Assembly (NCBI RefSeq): GCF_934668725.1
Contig: NZ_CAKUOF010000001.1
Coordinates: 1 to 64,000, forward strand
Length of the DNA: 64,000 nt
Direction: 5' to 3'
Source: an uncultured Dysgonomonas sp.
Lineage (GTDB): Bacteria > Bacteroidota > Bacteroidia > Bacteroidales > Dysgonomonadaceae
Part shown: positions 8,281-18,160 of the stretch, piece after piece
How positions within the stretch are numbered: the stretch's first letter is position 1
Layout of the letters: each line of letters opens with the position of its first letter
Position numbers and translations under genes: made by a program
The notes under the pieces: generated by a model
The model's input: the letters and a program-made list of their open reading frames with translations, nothing else
What the model was told of the DNA's origin: nothing
Database searches by the model: none

Positions 8281-9537
8281 ATGAAATATCGTATATTCTT
8301 ATTATTGTACTTACTTATAGCCTTTTATACTTGTATGTATGGACAGGCCTATAAAACTCAGCCTTTATCACCTGAAATACACACTATACAGGTTAATGCT
8401 GGTGGTGATTGGCAAAGGTTGCCTATCATTCAATTAAATAACAACGATTATATTCAGATAAACTTCGATCGGTTGGGGCCTAATTCATATAAGCCTTTGC
8501 GTTATCGACTTGTGAATTGTTATGCCGACTGGACACGTTCGAAACTTATGGATATAGAGTATGTAGATGGTTTCAATGATATTCCGATTGAAGATTTTGC
8601 TCAATCGATGAATACGACTGTAGACTATATGAATTTCAATCTCGAAATACCGAATGAAAGGCAGCGAATCAGACTTTCGGGCAATTATGCTGTTGAAGTG
8701 TATGAAGAAGACAATCCTGATAAAATTTTGCTGACAGCGTGTTTTTCTATCTTAAATCCTGAAGTATCTATTACAGGTTCGGTATCATCTAATACTGATA
8801 TAGACAGTAATAAAGAGCACCAACAATTGTCGTTTGCCATTAATACTACAAATTTAAGGATCAGAGATGTTTTCTCTGATCTGAAGGTATTTATTCGCCA
8901 GAATAATAGGTTGGATAATCAGAAGTCATTTGTAAAACCAACCTTTGTGCAAGGAAACCGCTTGGTTTATGAATTCAATAAAGATTTAATATTTGAGGCG
9001 GGTAATGAATATCGTCGGTTCGAATCGTTAAGCTACAGATTTAATGGACTGAATATAGCATCTACTAAGTATATCAGGCCTTATTATTATACATATTTGG
9101 TTCCCGATAAAATCAGGGCAGGTAGGGTGTATGTATATGATAGGGATCAGGACGGACGTTTCTTTATTCGAAATGCAGAAGGAAGAGATGCTGATACCGA
9201 AGCCGATTATTTTATGACTAATTTCACGTTAAAAGCCGATAACCCTTTTTTAGAACCCATTTATTTAAATGGAGCTTTTACGAATGATATATTCAATGAG
9301 AAGTCTTTGATGACTTATGATTATAACCAAAAAGAGTACCATGGAGCCATGTTGTTGAAACAAGGTGCATATAATTATCAATACTTGGCAAAATCTGGAA
9401 AAGACTATACAACATCTTTAGTCGAAGGAAATTATTTTCAAACGCAGAACCAGTATTGCATATATGTTTACCATCGCCCCATCGGTTATCAAAGTGATAA
9501 TTTGATAGCGATACTACTGTTAAGAACTGGTAACTAA
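8281..9537 (+). CDS. Type IX secretion system Plug-family protein (DUF5103)
   Basis: 418 residues with an N-terminal signal peptide (hydrophobic residues 5-17, cleavage likely near GQA). The body is beta-rich and matches my recollection of the DUF5103 family: an N-terminal domain opening with the IHTIQVNAGGDWQRLPII type segment, then YRLVNCYADW, and a C-terminal half containing DRDGRF- and NGAFTND-like turns. In Flavobacterium johnsoniae a member of this family plugs the periplasmic face of the SprA translocon. It is followed after 103 bp by the alpha-2-macroglobulin-like gene on the same strand. The family call is fairly confident. Whether this organism has a working type IX system is inference, backed by PorE- and PorD-like genes at 27379-30308. 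Confidence 0.75.
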   Translation: MKYRIFLLLYLLIAFYTCMYGQAYKTQPLSPEIHTIQVNAGGDWQRLPIIQLNNNDYIQINFDRLGPNSYKPLRYRLVNCYADWTRSKLMDIEYVDGFNDIPIEDFAQSMNTTVDYMNFNLEIPNERQRIRLSGNYAVEVYEEDNPDKILLTACFSILNPEVSITGSVSSNTDIDSNKEHQQLSFAINTTNLRIRDVFSDLKVFIRQNNRLDNQKSFVKPTFVQGNRLVYEFNKDLIFEAGNEYRRFESLSYRFNGLNIASTKYIRPYYYTYLVPDKIRAGRVYVYDRDQDGRFFIRNAEGRDADTEADYFMTNFTLKADNPFLEPIYLNGAFTNDIFNEKSLMTYDYNQKEYHGAMLLKQGAYNYQYLAKSGKDYTTSLVEGNYFQTQNQYCIYVYHRPIGYQSDNLIAILLLRTGN

Positions 9538-9640
9538 TAGCTGTAAAGGTTAAAAGAAGAGGTTCGTGTATGGAATTTTCCTTACATTTTTCCCTATTTA
9601 AGGAAAGAAGCTTAATTCGGAAACGCAAAATAACTAGAAT

Positions 9641-12600
9641 ATGAAAAAGCGATTAATTTTAGGTCTGTCGCTACTCTTATCCATAGGAGTATTCTCTCAG
9701 ACTTTAAAAAATGGAGGTTCTATGAATACATATGAACAACAATGGACGCAGATACAAAAATTTGAAAAAGATGATTTACCCAAATCTGCAACCGGAGTAG
9801 TGGACGAAATTTTAAAGCAAGCATTGGCTAATAAGAATACCCCACAAGTTATAAAAGCCTTAATCTACAAAAATAAATATAAGGTAGCTACTGACAAACA
9901 AGAAAATACTCAGCTATTTACTGATTTAGAGAATCTAATAGCCAATTCTACAGATACGAATGACAGGGCATTACTGCACTCGATGTTGGCCGAATTATAT
10001 TTGAACTATTATAATGCAGACAGGTGGACAATTGATCAAAGAACCGATATTGAAGGTTTTGTACCTGACGATATGAAAGAGTGGTCTAAGAATATATTTC
10101 AAGAAAAAGCATTACAACATTTAGCTGCTTCGGTAAAAGACCAATCTTCTCTATTGGAGAAAGAAACGAGGTCATATAAAGATATTATTGAATTGGGAGA
10201 TGATTCTCAAAGATTATATCCGACTCTTTACGACTTCTTGATTAATCGTGCTATTGATCAATCGTTTAGAGTAACTTCAGCCCGCGATCAGGCATCTTTG
10301 TTTCAAAAAGCTTTGGCAAACAAAAAGATGCAAATAGGTGATTTGGCTGTAGATACCGAGGGTTTTGTCAAGTTGGATTTTAGTGGAGATGAGAATCTGA
10401 TAACTCTACAATATTATAAAGACTTCTTACAATCTTTACTTAATCGAAATATGAATGAATCTGTTGTTCTGGTTGAATTACAGAGGAATAATTATCTATC
10501 GGGACAGTCAGAAGCATATCGAACTAAACATGCCTATAATTTTCTATTGTCATTAGAAAAACAAAATGAGGCATACGATTATAATGTGGAGGTTTTAAAT
10601 GCTCTTATTGATGACTTGAACCGTAATAACCCTTCGAGGAGGAATTATTTTAATGTAACACCAGCGAATGACGAAAACAATAAAAAAATATATGATTGGT
10701 GTCAGTATGGTTTGACTAAATATCCCAATTACCGAAGGATTGATCTACTTAAAAGTAAATTAGCGTCACTTGAAAACCCATATGCTAGAGTAGATGGCCC
10801 CTCGGTATATCATCCGGATAATAAAAATAAGACTTTCAAATTACAGTATAAGAATTTGAAAGATATGATAATCAAAGTGAGGGACAAAAAGACTAAAGCG
10901 ATTGTAAAGACCGAAAAGATAGTTCTCAATCCTAAAACTACTTACTCTAATGAAGAGCAAGAGTTCACTATTGATTTAGATAAACCCGGTAATTATGAGA
11001 TAATTGCTGATTTTGATAAGAAAGCTGCAGATAAATCGGAAGATGGTTTTTTCTCGTTCAGTATTTCGCCCATTGCTAATTTTGCAAGAGTTGCAGGCGA
11101 AAATAAATATGAATTTTATGTTGTAGACCGTATTACAGGCAAACCGATGAAAGATGCATCAATCATTGTCTATGCAGTATCGTGGTCTCCTCAGAAATAC
11201 ACCAAAGTGGATGAAGTAAAAACCAATGCTGATGGATTTGTAACTTATGATATTACCAAATTGTTGGCGGCAGATAAAACCCAGGATAATTTCAGATATG
11301 TATATAGAATAAGTAAAGATGGTGTAGAGCTTCCTGATTATGAATATTTTGCTAATACTTCGGTATATTCGCCAACATTGAATGATGAAGTCATAGATAT
11401 TTTTATGGATAGAAGCATATATCGCCCTGGTCAAACAGTATATTTTAAAGCGATATCAGCTAAGCAAGTGAATAAAACAACTACTTTACTGAATGCAAAC
11501 AAACAATACAAAGTAGCTTTATACAATGCCAATAATCAATTAGTTACAGATAAAAGGCTATTTACAAATGAATTTGGTTCATTAGCTGGCGAGTTTGTAT
11601 TACCTCAAACCGGACTCTCGGGACAATATAGAATAGAAGTGGGGGAGACTTCCCAATATTTTAGTGTTGAAGAATATAAACGTCCTACTTTTCAAGTAAC
11701 ATTTGACCCAATAGAGACGAGTTATGCTTTTGGTGATGTCGTAAAATTGACAGGACATGCTGAGAATTATTCGGGAGCTAAAGTCCAGGGAGCTAATGTA
11801 GAATATAATATTACAAAAAGCTCTTTTTTTAGATGGTGGTTTCCTTCTGCTACTGAAAATATAGCAAATGGAACGGTTACGACTAAAGATGACGGATCAT
11901 TCGAAATTATTTTCACAGCTCCGTTAAACGACTCTCCCGTAGGCTTATTTAACAATAATATCTTTAATTTCTCGGTTGAAGCCGAAGTGACTGATATAAA
12001 TGGAGAAACACAGAGAGGAGACTATAACTTTGTTATTGGCGATGTATCGATGATATTATCAGCCAATATTCCTAGTCAGTTAGAAAAATCATCTAAGGAG
12101 AAGATACATGTAATCGCTACTAACCTTAATGGACAGCCTATTCAGACAAAAGGTACTTATACAGTATATAGTGTGTTACCTAATGATAGCATAAAAGCAG
12201 AAGTGTTATCGGGCAATTTTACGACTGATACTGCCACTTTTGATCTTAAAACTGTAATTGCCAAATTACCATCTGCAAAATATCTTTTATCATTAAATGC
12301 TAAAGATGATAGGGGTAGGGATGTCGTATCTCGCAATTATTTTATTCTTTATTCTTTAGATGATAAAAATCCTCCCATTGATACGAATGAGTGGTTTATA
12401 AAAGAGCAAGCTACTTTTAATGCGTCTAAGAATGCTGAACTAATACTGGGAGTGTCAGCTAAGAATGCGACTATTCTTTATGACTTGATAAAAGGGGATA
12501 AGCTGCTAGAACGTCAACATTTTGAATTAAGTAATGCAAATAAAAAATTTGTCATTCCTTATAAGGATGAGTATGGTGATCAGATATCGGCTGTATTTAC

Positions 12601-15505
12601 TTATGTAATAGATGAAAATCCATATATACAACAAGTAATACTTACTAAAGCGGAGGAAGCTAAAGAATTGAAGTTGAAATTTGAAGTGTTCAGAGATAAA
12701 CTTCGCCCCGGTCAACAAGAAGAATGGAGAATATCTGTCAGAGATAATCAAAATAAACCCGCTTTTGCGGAATTACTAGCATCTATGTACGATAGTTCAT
12801 TAGATCAGTTAAGTTCACCAAACGTTTGGCGATTTGATCCTCAATATAGAGAGTCCATTTATCCCAGACCATTCGAAATAGGATCTGCTTTTGGTACAGT
12901 TAATGGTTCATCTTCATTTAGGGTAACCAATAAATATGATTATAAGCCATTTAATTGGGATCGATTAAATTGGTTTGGTTTTAATTTTTATGGTTATTAT
13001 TCAGGTTTTCGTGTCAGAGGTGTCTCAACTCTAGCTCCTGCTCCAGAAATGGCCTTACAAGGAAAAGTAGCTGGATTGGCAGTTATGGATGCAGCAAATA
13101 GAGAATCTGTTCAATTCACACCTCCTGTCATAGAAGAGGATATGGCTGTTTCTGAGGGTAATGGAATAAATAAATCTGCTCCACAAATTCGAAGTAATTT
13201 CAATGAAACAGCTTTTTTCTATCCACAATTAAAAACAGATAAAAACGGGGAAACAATTATAAGTTTTACAGTTCCTGAAAGTAATACAACTTGGAGTTTC
13301 AGAGCTTTGGCTTATGATAAATCGTTAAATATAGGAAATTTGGTTGCATCAACCGTGTCTCGTAAAGAACTTATGGTTACTCCTAATATGCCTCGTTTTA
13401 TGCGTGAAGGTGATAAAACCAGTATATCTACTAAAATATCTAATTTGTCGGATAAAGCTATTAGTGGTAAAGTTAGGATTGAATTCTTTGATCCGTTAAC
13501 TGATAAGCCAAGTACAATTGTAGTAGCTAATCAGTATCAGTATTTTAATTTAGAAAAAGATGCTTCCGGATCAGTTGCATGGTTATTTGATGTCCCATCG
13601 AATATAGACATGTTGGGATGTCGTATTATTGCCGAAAGCGAATCTTTTAGTGATGGCGAGCAACATGTGATTCCGGTACTTCCTAACAGGATGTTAGTAA
13701 CAGAAAGTATGACAATGAATGTCAATGGTAGCCAGACAAAAGATTTCACATTTGAAAAATTTGTCAATAATAAATCTAACACATTGTCTAATTATCGCCT
13801 GACTCTTGAATATACAGGCAATCCGGCTTGGTATGCAGTACAAGCTTTGCCTGTTTTGAGTAATCCTACGAATGAAAATGCTGTAAACTGGTTTGCCAGT
13901 TATTATGTGAATACTTTAGGGGCGTTTATAATGAAACAGTATCCTAAGGTTGCTACAATGATTGATGCATGGAAGAAACAAGGAGGAAATAAAGAAACGC
14001 TTGTTTCGAAACTACAAAAGAACGAAGAACTGAAAGCTGTATTGCTAGAAGAAACTCCTTGGGTTTTAGATGCAAAAGATGAAACAGAACAAATGAATCG
14101 TCTGTCGTTACTATTTGATTTGAATAATACCAGTATGCAAACCAGTCAGGCTATAACAAAACTTCAGGAGTTACAAAACCCCGATGGTGGTTGGTCTTGG
14201 TACAAAGGTATGTACTCGAGCCGAAGTATGACACAGTATATACTATACGGATTCTCAGAACTTGTAAGGCTCAATGCTGTTGAGTATCCCGAAGAAGTGC
14301 GTATTATGCAAATGAATGCTTTGAAGTATATTGATGCTCAAATATTGGAGGACTATAAAAACTTGAAGAAGTATAATAAAGATTGGGCTAAAATAACAGG
14401 TATTTCTACTAATCAGCTTGAATACTTGTATGTAAGGTCAAATTATAGAGATATTCCGATTGATCAAGCTACAAGAGAGGCTGAGAAATTCTATACTTCT
14501 GTGGTAGAGAAAAATTGGACTAATCTGAATCTTTATGAGCGATCGTTACTTGCAGTCCTATCTGTGCATAATGGCAATAAAGTGATGAGTGACAAAATAA
14601 TGAACTCTATTCGAGAACATGCAACTATTAATGACGAAATGGGTATGTTCTGGGCAAATAATACTAGCTCTGCTTTTATGAGTAATTCTGCTGTAACTGT
14701 TCAATCCTTCATAATGGAAGCTTTTAAAGAAACAAAAGCACCTGCAAAGGATATGGACTTAATGAAACAATGGTTACTCAAACAAAAACAAACTCAGGTT
14801 TGGGAATCCACTCATGCTACTATTGATGCTATCTATGCTCTTTTGAGTACCGGTAATGATTGGTTTACAATAAGTGGAGAGTCTAAGGTATTTGTAAATA
14901 ATCAATTAATAGATTCTTCTGATAAAGAGTTGGGTACAGATTACATTAAGCAAGCATGGACAGGTAATCAGATATCTTCTTCGATGGGTAATGTGAAAAT
15001 TGAAAAATCAGGAGACGGACCTGCATGGGGAGCTATGTATTGGCAATACTATGAAGATCTGGATAAGATTACGACTCAAAAAGGAGAGTTGAACATCGAT
15101 AAGAAATTATTTGTAGAAAAAGCATTGGATAAAGGGAAAACTTTAGTTGAAGTTACCGAATCTAATCCATTAAAGGTGGGTGATAAAGTAGTCATGCGTT
15201 TGACCGTTCGAGTAGATCGTGATATGGAGTTTGTACATTTAAAAGATATGAGAGCTTCTTGTTTCGAACCTATAGAAACACTGTCCGGAATAAGATGGCA
15301 AAATAATACTTACTATTATCAATCGACAAAGGATGCATCAACTAACTTCTTCTTTGATCATTTGGCAAAAGGTACTTATGTTTTTGAATATCCTGTATAT
15401 GCAAATCGTAGTGGTGAATATTCCAATGGAATAACTTCAATACAATGTATGTATGCTCCCGAATTTGTATCTAATACAAATGGAATAAAAGTGATTGTTC
15501 AATAA
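9641..15505 (+). CDS. Large alpha-2-macroglobulin-like protein without thioester
   Basis: 1954 residues, with a signal peptide (residues 1-19, ending VFSQ). The N-terminal 350 or so residues are helical. An MG2-type domain starts near 585 (DRSIYRPGQTVYFKA). The A2M core begins near 1186 (NETAFFYPQLKTDKNGETII, then TTWSFRALAYD). A helical alpha/alpha barrel follows from about 1400 (LQELQNPDGGWSWYKG). Where the Cys-x-x-Gln thioester normally sits, the sequence reads NPTNENAVNWF (from 1408), so no thioester can form. An insert near 1123-1148 carries RVRGVSTL and ALQGKVAGLAV, which resemble the plug signatures of SusC-type TonB-dependent receptors. The protein is probably periplasmic or outer-membrane associated; bacterial members are thought to trap proteases or support envelope integrity. 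A strong terminator follows. Confidence 0.88.
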   Translation: MKKRLILGLSLLLSIGVFSQTLKNGGSMNTYEQQWTQIQKFEKDDLPKSATGVVDEILKQALANKNTPQVIKALIYKNKYKVATDKQENTQLFTDLENLIANSTDTNDRALLHSMLAELYLNYYNADRWTIDQRTDIEGFVPDDMKEWSKNIFQEKALQHLAASVKDQSSLLEKETRSYKDIIELGDDSQRLYPTLYDFLINRAIDQSFRVTSARDQASLFQKALANKKMQIGDLAVDTEGFVKLDFSGDENLITLQYYKDFLQSLLNRNMNESVVLVELQRNNYLSGQSEAYRTKHAYNFLLSLEKQNEAYDYNVEVLNALIDDLNRNNPSRRNYFNVTPANDENNKKIYDWCQYGLTKYPNYRRIDLLKSKLASLENPYARVDGPSVYHPDNKNKTFKLQYKNLKDMIIKVRDKKTKAIVKTEKIVLNPKTTYSNEEQEFTIDLDKPGNYEIIADFDKKAADKSEDGFFSFSISPIANFARVAGENKYEFYVVDRITGKPMKDASIIVYAVSWSPQKYTKVDEVKTNADGFVTYDITKLLAADKTQDNFRYVYRISKDGVELPDYEYFANTSVYSPTLNDEVIDIFMDRSIYRPGQTVYFKAISAKQVNKTTTLLNANKQYKVALYNANNQLVTDKRLFTNEFGSLAGEFVLPQTGLSGQYRIEVGETSQYFSVEEYKRPTFQVTFDPIETSYAFGDVVKLTGHAENYSGAKVQGANVEYNITKSSFFRWWFPSATENIANGTVTTKDDGSFEIIFTAPLNDSPVGLFNNNIFNFSVEAEVTDINGETQRGDYNFVIGDVSMILSANIPSQLEKSSKEKIHVIATNLNGQPIQTKGTYTVYSVLPNDSIKAEVLSGNFTTDTATFDLKTVIAKLPSAKYLLSLNAKDDRGRDVVSRNYFILYSLDDKNPPIDTNEWFIKEQATFNASKNAELILGVSAKNATILYDLIKGDKLLERQHFELSNANKKFVIPYKDEYGDQISAVFTYVIDENPYIQQVILTKAEEAKELKLKFEVFRDKLRPGQQEEWRISVRDNQNKPAFAELLASMYDSSLDQLSSPNVWRFDPQYRESIYPRPFEIGSAFGTVNGSSSFRVTNKYDYKPFNWDRLNWFGFNFYGYYSGFRVRGVSTLAPAPEMALQGKVAGLAVMDAANRESVQFTPPVIEEDMAVSEGNGINKSAPQIRSNFNETAFFYPQLKTDKNGETIISFTVPESNTTWSFRALAYDKSLNIGNLVASTVSRKELMVTPNMPRFMREGDKTSISTKISNLSDKAISGKVRIEFFDPLTDKPSTIVVANQYQYFNLEKDASGSVAWLFDVPSNIDMLGCRIIAESESFSDGEQHVIPVLPNRMLVTESMTMNVNGSQTKDFTFEKFVNNKSNTLSNYRLTLEYTGNPAWYAVQALPVLSNPTNENAVNWFASYYVNTLGAFIMKQYPKVATMIDAWKKQGGNKETLVSKLQKNEELKAVLLEETPWVLDAKDETEQMNRLSLLFDLNNTSMQTSQAITKLQELQNPDGGWSWYKGMYSSRSMTQYILYGFSELVRLNAVEYPEEVRIMQMNALKYIDAQILEDYKNLKKYNKDWAKITGISTNQLEYLYVRSNYRDIPIDQATREAEKFYTSVVEKNWTNLNLYERSLLAVLSVHNGNKVMSDKIMNSIREHATINDEMGMFWANNTSSAFMSNSAVTVQSFIMEAFKETKAPAKDMDLMKQWLLKQKQTQVWESTHATIDAIYALLSTGNDWFTISGESKVFVNNQLIDSSDKELGTDYIKQAWTGNQISSSMGNVKIEKSGDGPAWGAMYWQYYEDLDKITTQKGELNIDKKLFVEKALDKGKTLVEVTESNPLKVGDKVVMRLTVRVDRDMEFVHLKDMRASCFEPIETLSGIRWQNNTYYYQSTKDASTNFFFDHLAKGTYVFEYPVYANRSGEYSNGITSIQCMYAPEFVSNTNGIKVIVQ

Positions 15506-15524
15506 TAATATGTATTATAATACG

Positions 15525-15566
15525 GATACTCCCATACTTTCGAGAAAGTATGGGAGTATCTTTTTT
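15525..15566 (+). terminator. Strong intrinsic terminator after the A2M-like gene
   Basis: The arms GATACTCCCATACTTTC (15525-15541) and GAAAGTATGGGAGTATC (15544-15560) are perfectly complementary and are followed by TTTTTT. It lies 20 bp past the stop codon. Confidence 0.92.
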
Positions 15567-15827
15567 AAGCTCATAAGCATTCTAAAAAAGCACAGAGCAA
15601 TATAGCTGTTTTATAATATGGAATTCTCAGATAGTTAAAAATGTTATTTTTATAATTGAAATCTTTGTTTACTAAACTTTTATGATCGAATTGATGTTAT
15701 ACTTTTAAAACACCCGAATAGTTTATTTAATAGCTATTTGTGGCAGGATTGAGTTATTGATTCATAAAATAGCACTGTTCGTAAAGCTATGTCAACTCAA
15801 TAATCGTTTTTTTTATATTTGTTGTAT

Positions 15828-16020
15828 AATGTATTCAAATTAGAGATTTAGTTTCTTTAAATAGTTGTTTATTTAGTAGTTATGTTAATTGGGTTTAGTG
15901 TTCTATAGAAGTGTTTAGTTTATGCCTTAGTTAAATTATACAATAGTATAAAACTGTACTATCGTATATTCAGTTATTTATTATAGTAAAAGGAGCTATC
16001 AAAGTTAGCTCCTTTTATTT
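15828..16020 (+). ncRNA. Candidate small RNA (speculative)
   Basis: A TAnnTTTG box (TATATTTG, 15814-15821) would start a transcript near 15828 that ends at the intrinsic terminator 15987-16017. Upstream of the terminator is a second hairpin, ATAC-A-ATAGTA / TACTAT-C-GTAT (15938-15967, one mismatch). There is no coding potential. No clear -33 element is visible, and no family is recognised. Confidence 0.25.
15987..16020. terminator. Intrinsic terminator near the aroB 3' end
   Basis: A perfect 12-bp stem TAAAAGGAGCTA / TAGCTCCTTTTA with a 7-nt loop and T-rich flanks. It can end the aroB-side operon on minus and any plus-strand transcript from the gap. Confidence 0.8.
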
Positions 16021-16054
16021 TGTGCGTATATCTTTTCATATAGAGATAAGTGCT

Positions 16055-17113
16055 TTATAGACCTAGTGATTCCCTCAGAAAATCTATAGACTCAAAAATA
16101 TCTTCTTTAGTTGCTGTTTGATTCAATAAACATTGACCAATATCGGACAATAGAGTAAAATTGATTTCATCAACAGAAGCATTTTTCTTATCATGTTTCA
16201 TCAATTCATATAGGGCTTCGTATTCGTCACATCCGAAATAAAATGTACCGTAATTCTCTTTGATGAAGGTTAAGGTTTGCCATAGTTTATCTTTTGGAAA
16301 GCCGCATTTTTTATGAGATAAGTATAGCTCACAGATAATTCCCCATGCTACAGCATATCCATGTTGCATAGGTTGTTTCATAGTGTATGATAAACTTTCG
16401 AAAGCATGTCCTATAGTATGCCCTAAGTTTAAAGACTTACGAATATTCTTTTCAAAAGGATCTTTTTCTACAATATCTTCTTTTACTTCAACCGATTCTA
16501 CGACTAATTCTTTAAGAAGCAGGTAATCAATATTCTGTGTGTCGAATTTTAGAAGCTTTGCCCAAGTTGTTTCGTTCGAGATTAATCCATGCTTAAGCAT
16601 CTCAGCATAACCTGATAAGAAATTAGCATGATCCAGTGATTTGAAGAATGCAGAGTCTATCAATACGGTTTCAGCAGGGGCAAAGGCTCCTATCTCATTT
16701 TTTAGACCGTTGAAATTGATACCGGTTTTCCCTCCCACAGCAGCGTCTACAGCTCCAAGTAGAGTAGTGGGTACATTTACGCACTTTATACCGCGTTTAA
16801 AACTAGCAGCAGCAAATCCACCAATGTCGGTAACCATTCCTCCTCCTAAGTTTATAAGAAGCGAATGACGGGTTGCCCCGTTATTGCATAGAAAAGTCCA
16901 GATTGTAGACAGGCTTTCCAGATTTTTATTGTTATCTCCGGCTTCTATTGTGATTTTTCCGGCATTCTTTATCTCATCCAAATTATTGATCAGATGAAAA
17001 CAAAGTGCTTCTGTGTTTTTATCTGTAAGAATAAATAATTTATCATGAGGTATTGCCGATAATATATTTTTTAAATCTGTTTTCAGATCAGTCGATTTTA
17101 TTACTTTCTGCAT
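16055..17113 (-). CDS. aroB: 3-dehydroquinate synthase
   Basis: A 352-residue NAD- and metal-dependent enzyme that cyclises DAHP to 3-dehydroquinate, the second step of the shikimate pathway. Family signatures are GGGMVTDIGGFAAASFKRG (NAD-binding loop), VPTTLLGAVDAAVGGKTGIN, and the metal-ligand region LNLGHTIGHAFES (histidines), followed by HGYAVAWGI. Length and motifs are normal. It is the last gene of a minus-strand run (tsaC, pentapeptide gene, clcA, fmt, aroB) and lies 16 bp downstream of fmt, so it is almost certainly co-transcribed with it. Confidence 0.95.
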   Translation of the reverse strand: MQKVIKSTDLKTDLKNILSAIPHDKLFILTDKNTEALCFHLINNLDEIKNAGKITIEAGDNNKNLESLSTIWTFLCNNGATRHSLLINLGGGMVTDIGGFAAASFKRGIKCVNVPTTLLGAVDAAVGGKTGINFNGLKNEIGAFAPAETVLIDSAFFKSLDHANFLSGYAEMLKHGLISNETTWAKLLKFDTQNIDYLLLKELVVESVEVKEDIVEKDPFEKNIRKSLNLGHTIGHAFESLSYTMKQPMQHGYAVAWGIICELYLSHKKCGFPKDKLWQTLTFIKENYGTFYFGCDEYEALYELMKHDKKNASVDEINFTLLSDIGQCLLNQTATKEDIFESIDFLRESLGL

Positions 17114-17129
17114 TATTCAATCTTTTCTT

Positions 17130-18101
17130 TTATTTTAAAAAGCTTCCTTCTCCAAACTTATATCCTCTAAGAAGCTCGTCTATTTTCATAGCTTTTTTTC
17201 CTGGGAATTGTATTTCTTTGATTTCTATCATCCCATCTGTGCAGGCTATATGTAGATATGTTTTATTATCTGTTGAAATACTTCCAATAGGTAGCTGTGT
17301 TTCTGTTAGAATTTTATTCACAGAATATAATTTGACTGCAATAGGTTCCTGCTCTGTAGAATGTAATTCAGTCCAAGCAACAGGGTAGGGTGATAGACCT
17401 CGTATGTGGTTATAGATTCTCTCTATAGATTGCCCCCAATCTATACGGCATGTTTCTTTGAATATTTTAGGAGCAGCTTTTAATTCAGTCTCATTCTGAA
17501 TAAACTGTTCTTGAGGAATTGCATCCACTTTATCATCAAGAAGTAAGTCTACTGTTTTTTGCACAAGTTTTGCTCCCATATTCATGAGTTCGTCATGTAT
17601 TTTCCCAACATTGTCAGATTCGCCGATGGGGATACGTTCTTGTGCTATAATTTTACCTGTATCAATTTCATGTGTCAGGAAGAAAGTTGTGGCTCCTGTT
17701 TCCTTTTCTCCATTTATAATGGCCCAATTTATGGGGGCTGCTCCTCTGTATTGAGGCAATAATGAAGCATGTAAATTGAAGGTACCTAATCTGGGCATAT
17801 CCCAAATAACTTCAGGCAACATTCTGAATGCTACGACAATTTGGAGATCAGCTTTTAAGGCTTTTAATTCTTCTATAAAAGATTCGTCTTTAAGCTTTTC
17901 TGGTTGCAGTATTTGTAAATTCTGCTCCAAGGCATACTGTTTTATTGCCGAGTATTGTATTTTGTGTCCTCTGCCACTTGGTTTATCGGGCATAGTGATT
18001 ACTCCTACTATATTGTAGTTGTTTTCGACAAGTATGCGCAAACTGGCTACAGCAAAGTCGGGCGTACCCATAAAAACAATTCTTAAATCTTTCTTATCCA
18101 T
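17130..18101 (-). CDS. fmt: Methionyl-tRNA formyltransferase
   Basis: A 323-residue protein that transfers a formyl group from 10-formyl-tetrahydrofolate to initiator Met-tRNA. The N-terminal formyltransferase domain opens with RIVFMGTPDFAVASLRIL and contains the catalytic region FNLHASLLPQYRGAAPINWA (Asn-His pair) and the HEIDTGKII motif with the catalytic Asp. The C-terminal tRNA-binding beta-barrel runs from about residue 215 (QSIERIYNHIRGLSPYP). It lies between clcA (59 bp upstream) and aroB (16 bp downstream). Normal length. Confidence 0.96.
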   Translation of the reverse strand: MDKKDLRIVFMGTPDFAVASLRILVENNYNIVGVITMPDKPSGRGHKIQYSAIKQYALEQNLQILQPEKLKDESFIEELKALKADLQIVVAFRMLPEVIWDMPRLGTFNLHASLLPQYRGAAPINWAIINGEKETGATTFFLTHEIDTGKIIAQERIPIGESDNVGKIHDELMNMGAKLVQKTVDLLLDDKVDAIPQEQFIQNETELKAAPKIFKETCRIDWGQSIERIYNHIRGLSPYPVAWTELHSTEQEPIAVKLYSVNKILTETQLPIGSISTDNKTYLHIACTDGMIEIKEIQFPGKKAMKIDELLRGYKFGEGSFLK

Positions 18102-18160
18102 TAATATTCACAAGTATTGTAAATAATCTTTTATTTTTTAATTTATCGAGGTTTTAATCT

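Larger units (their letters stand above)
15506..16054. other. Convergent intergenic region bracketed by terminators
   Basis: 549 bp between the alpha-2-macroglobulin-like gene and aroB. It has no convincing open reading frame, tRNA or repeat. It opens with a 16-17 bp terminator hairpin and ends with a second one. In between are a plus-strand TATATTTG -7-like box (15814-15821) and an additional hairpin (15938-15967), which together suggest a possible small RNA. Confidence 0.55.

Noticed and set aside
15506..16054. tRNA or other classical RNA gene in the long gap
   Set aside because: No cloverleaf, CCA end or rRNA-like stretch was found; only generic hairpins are present.
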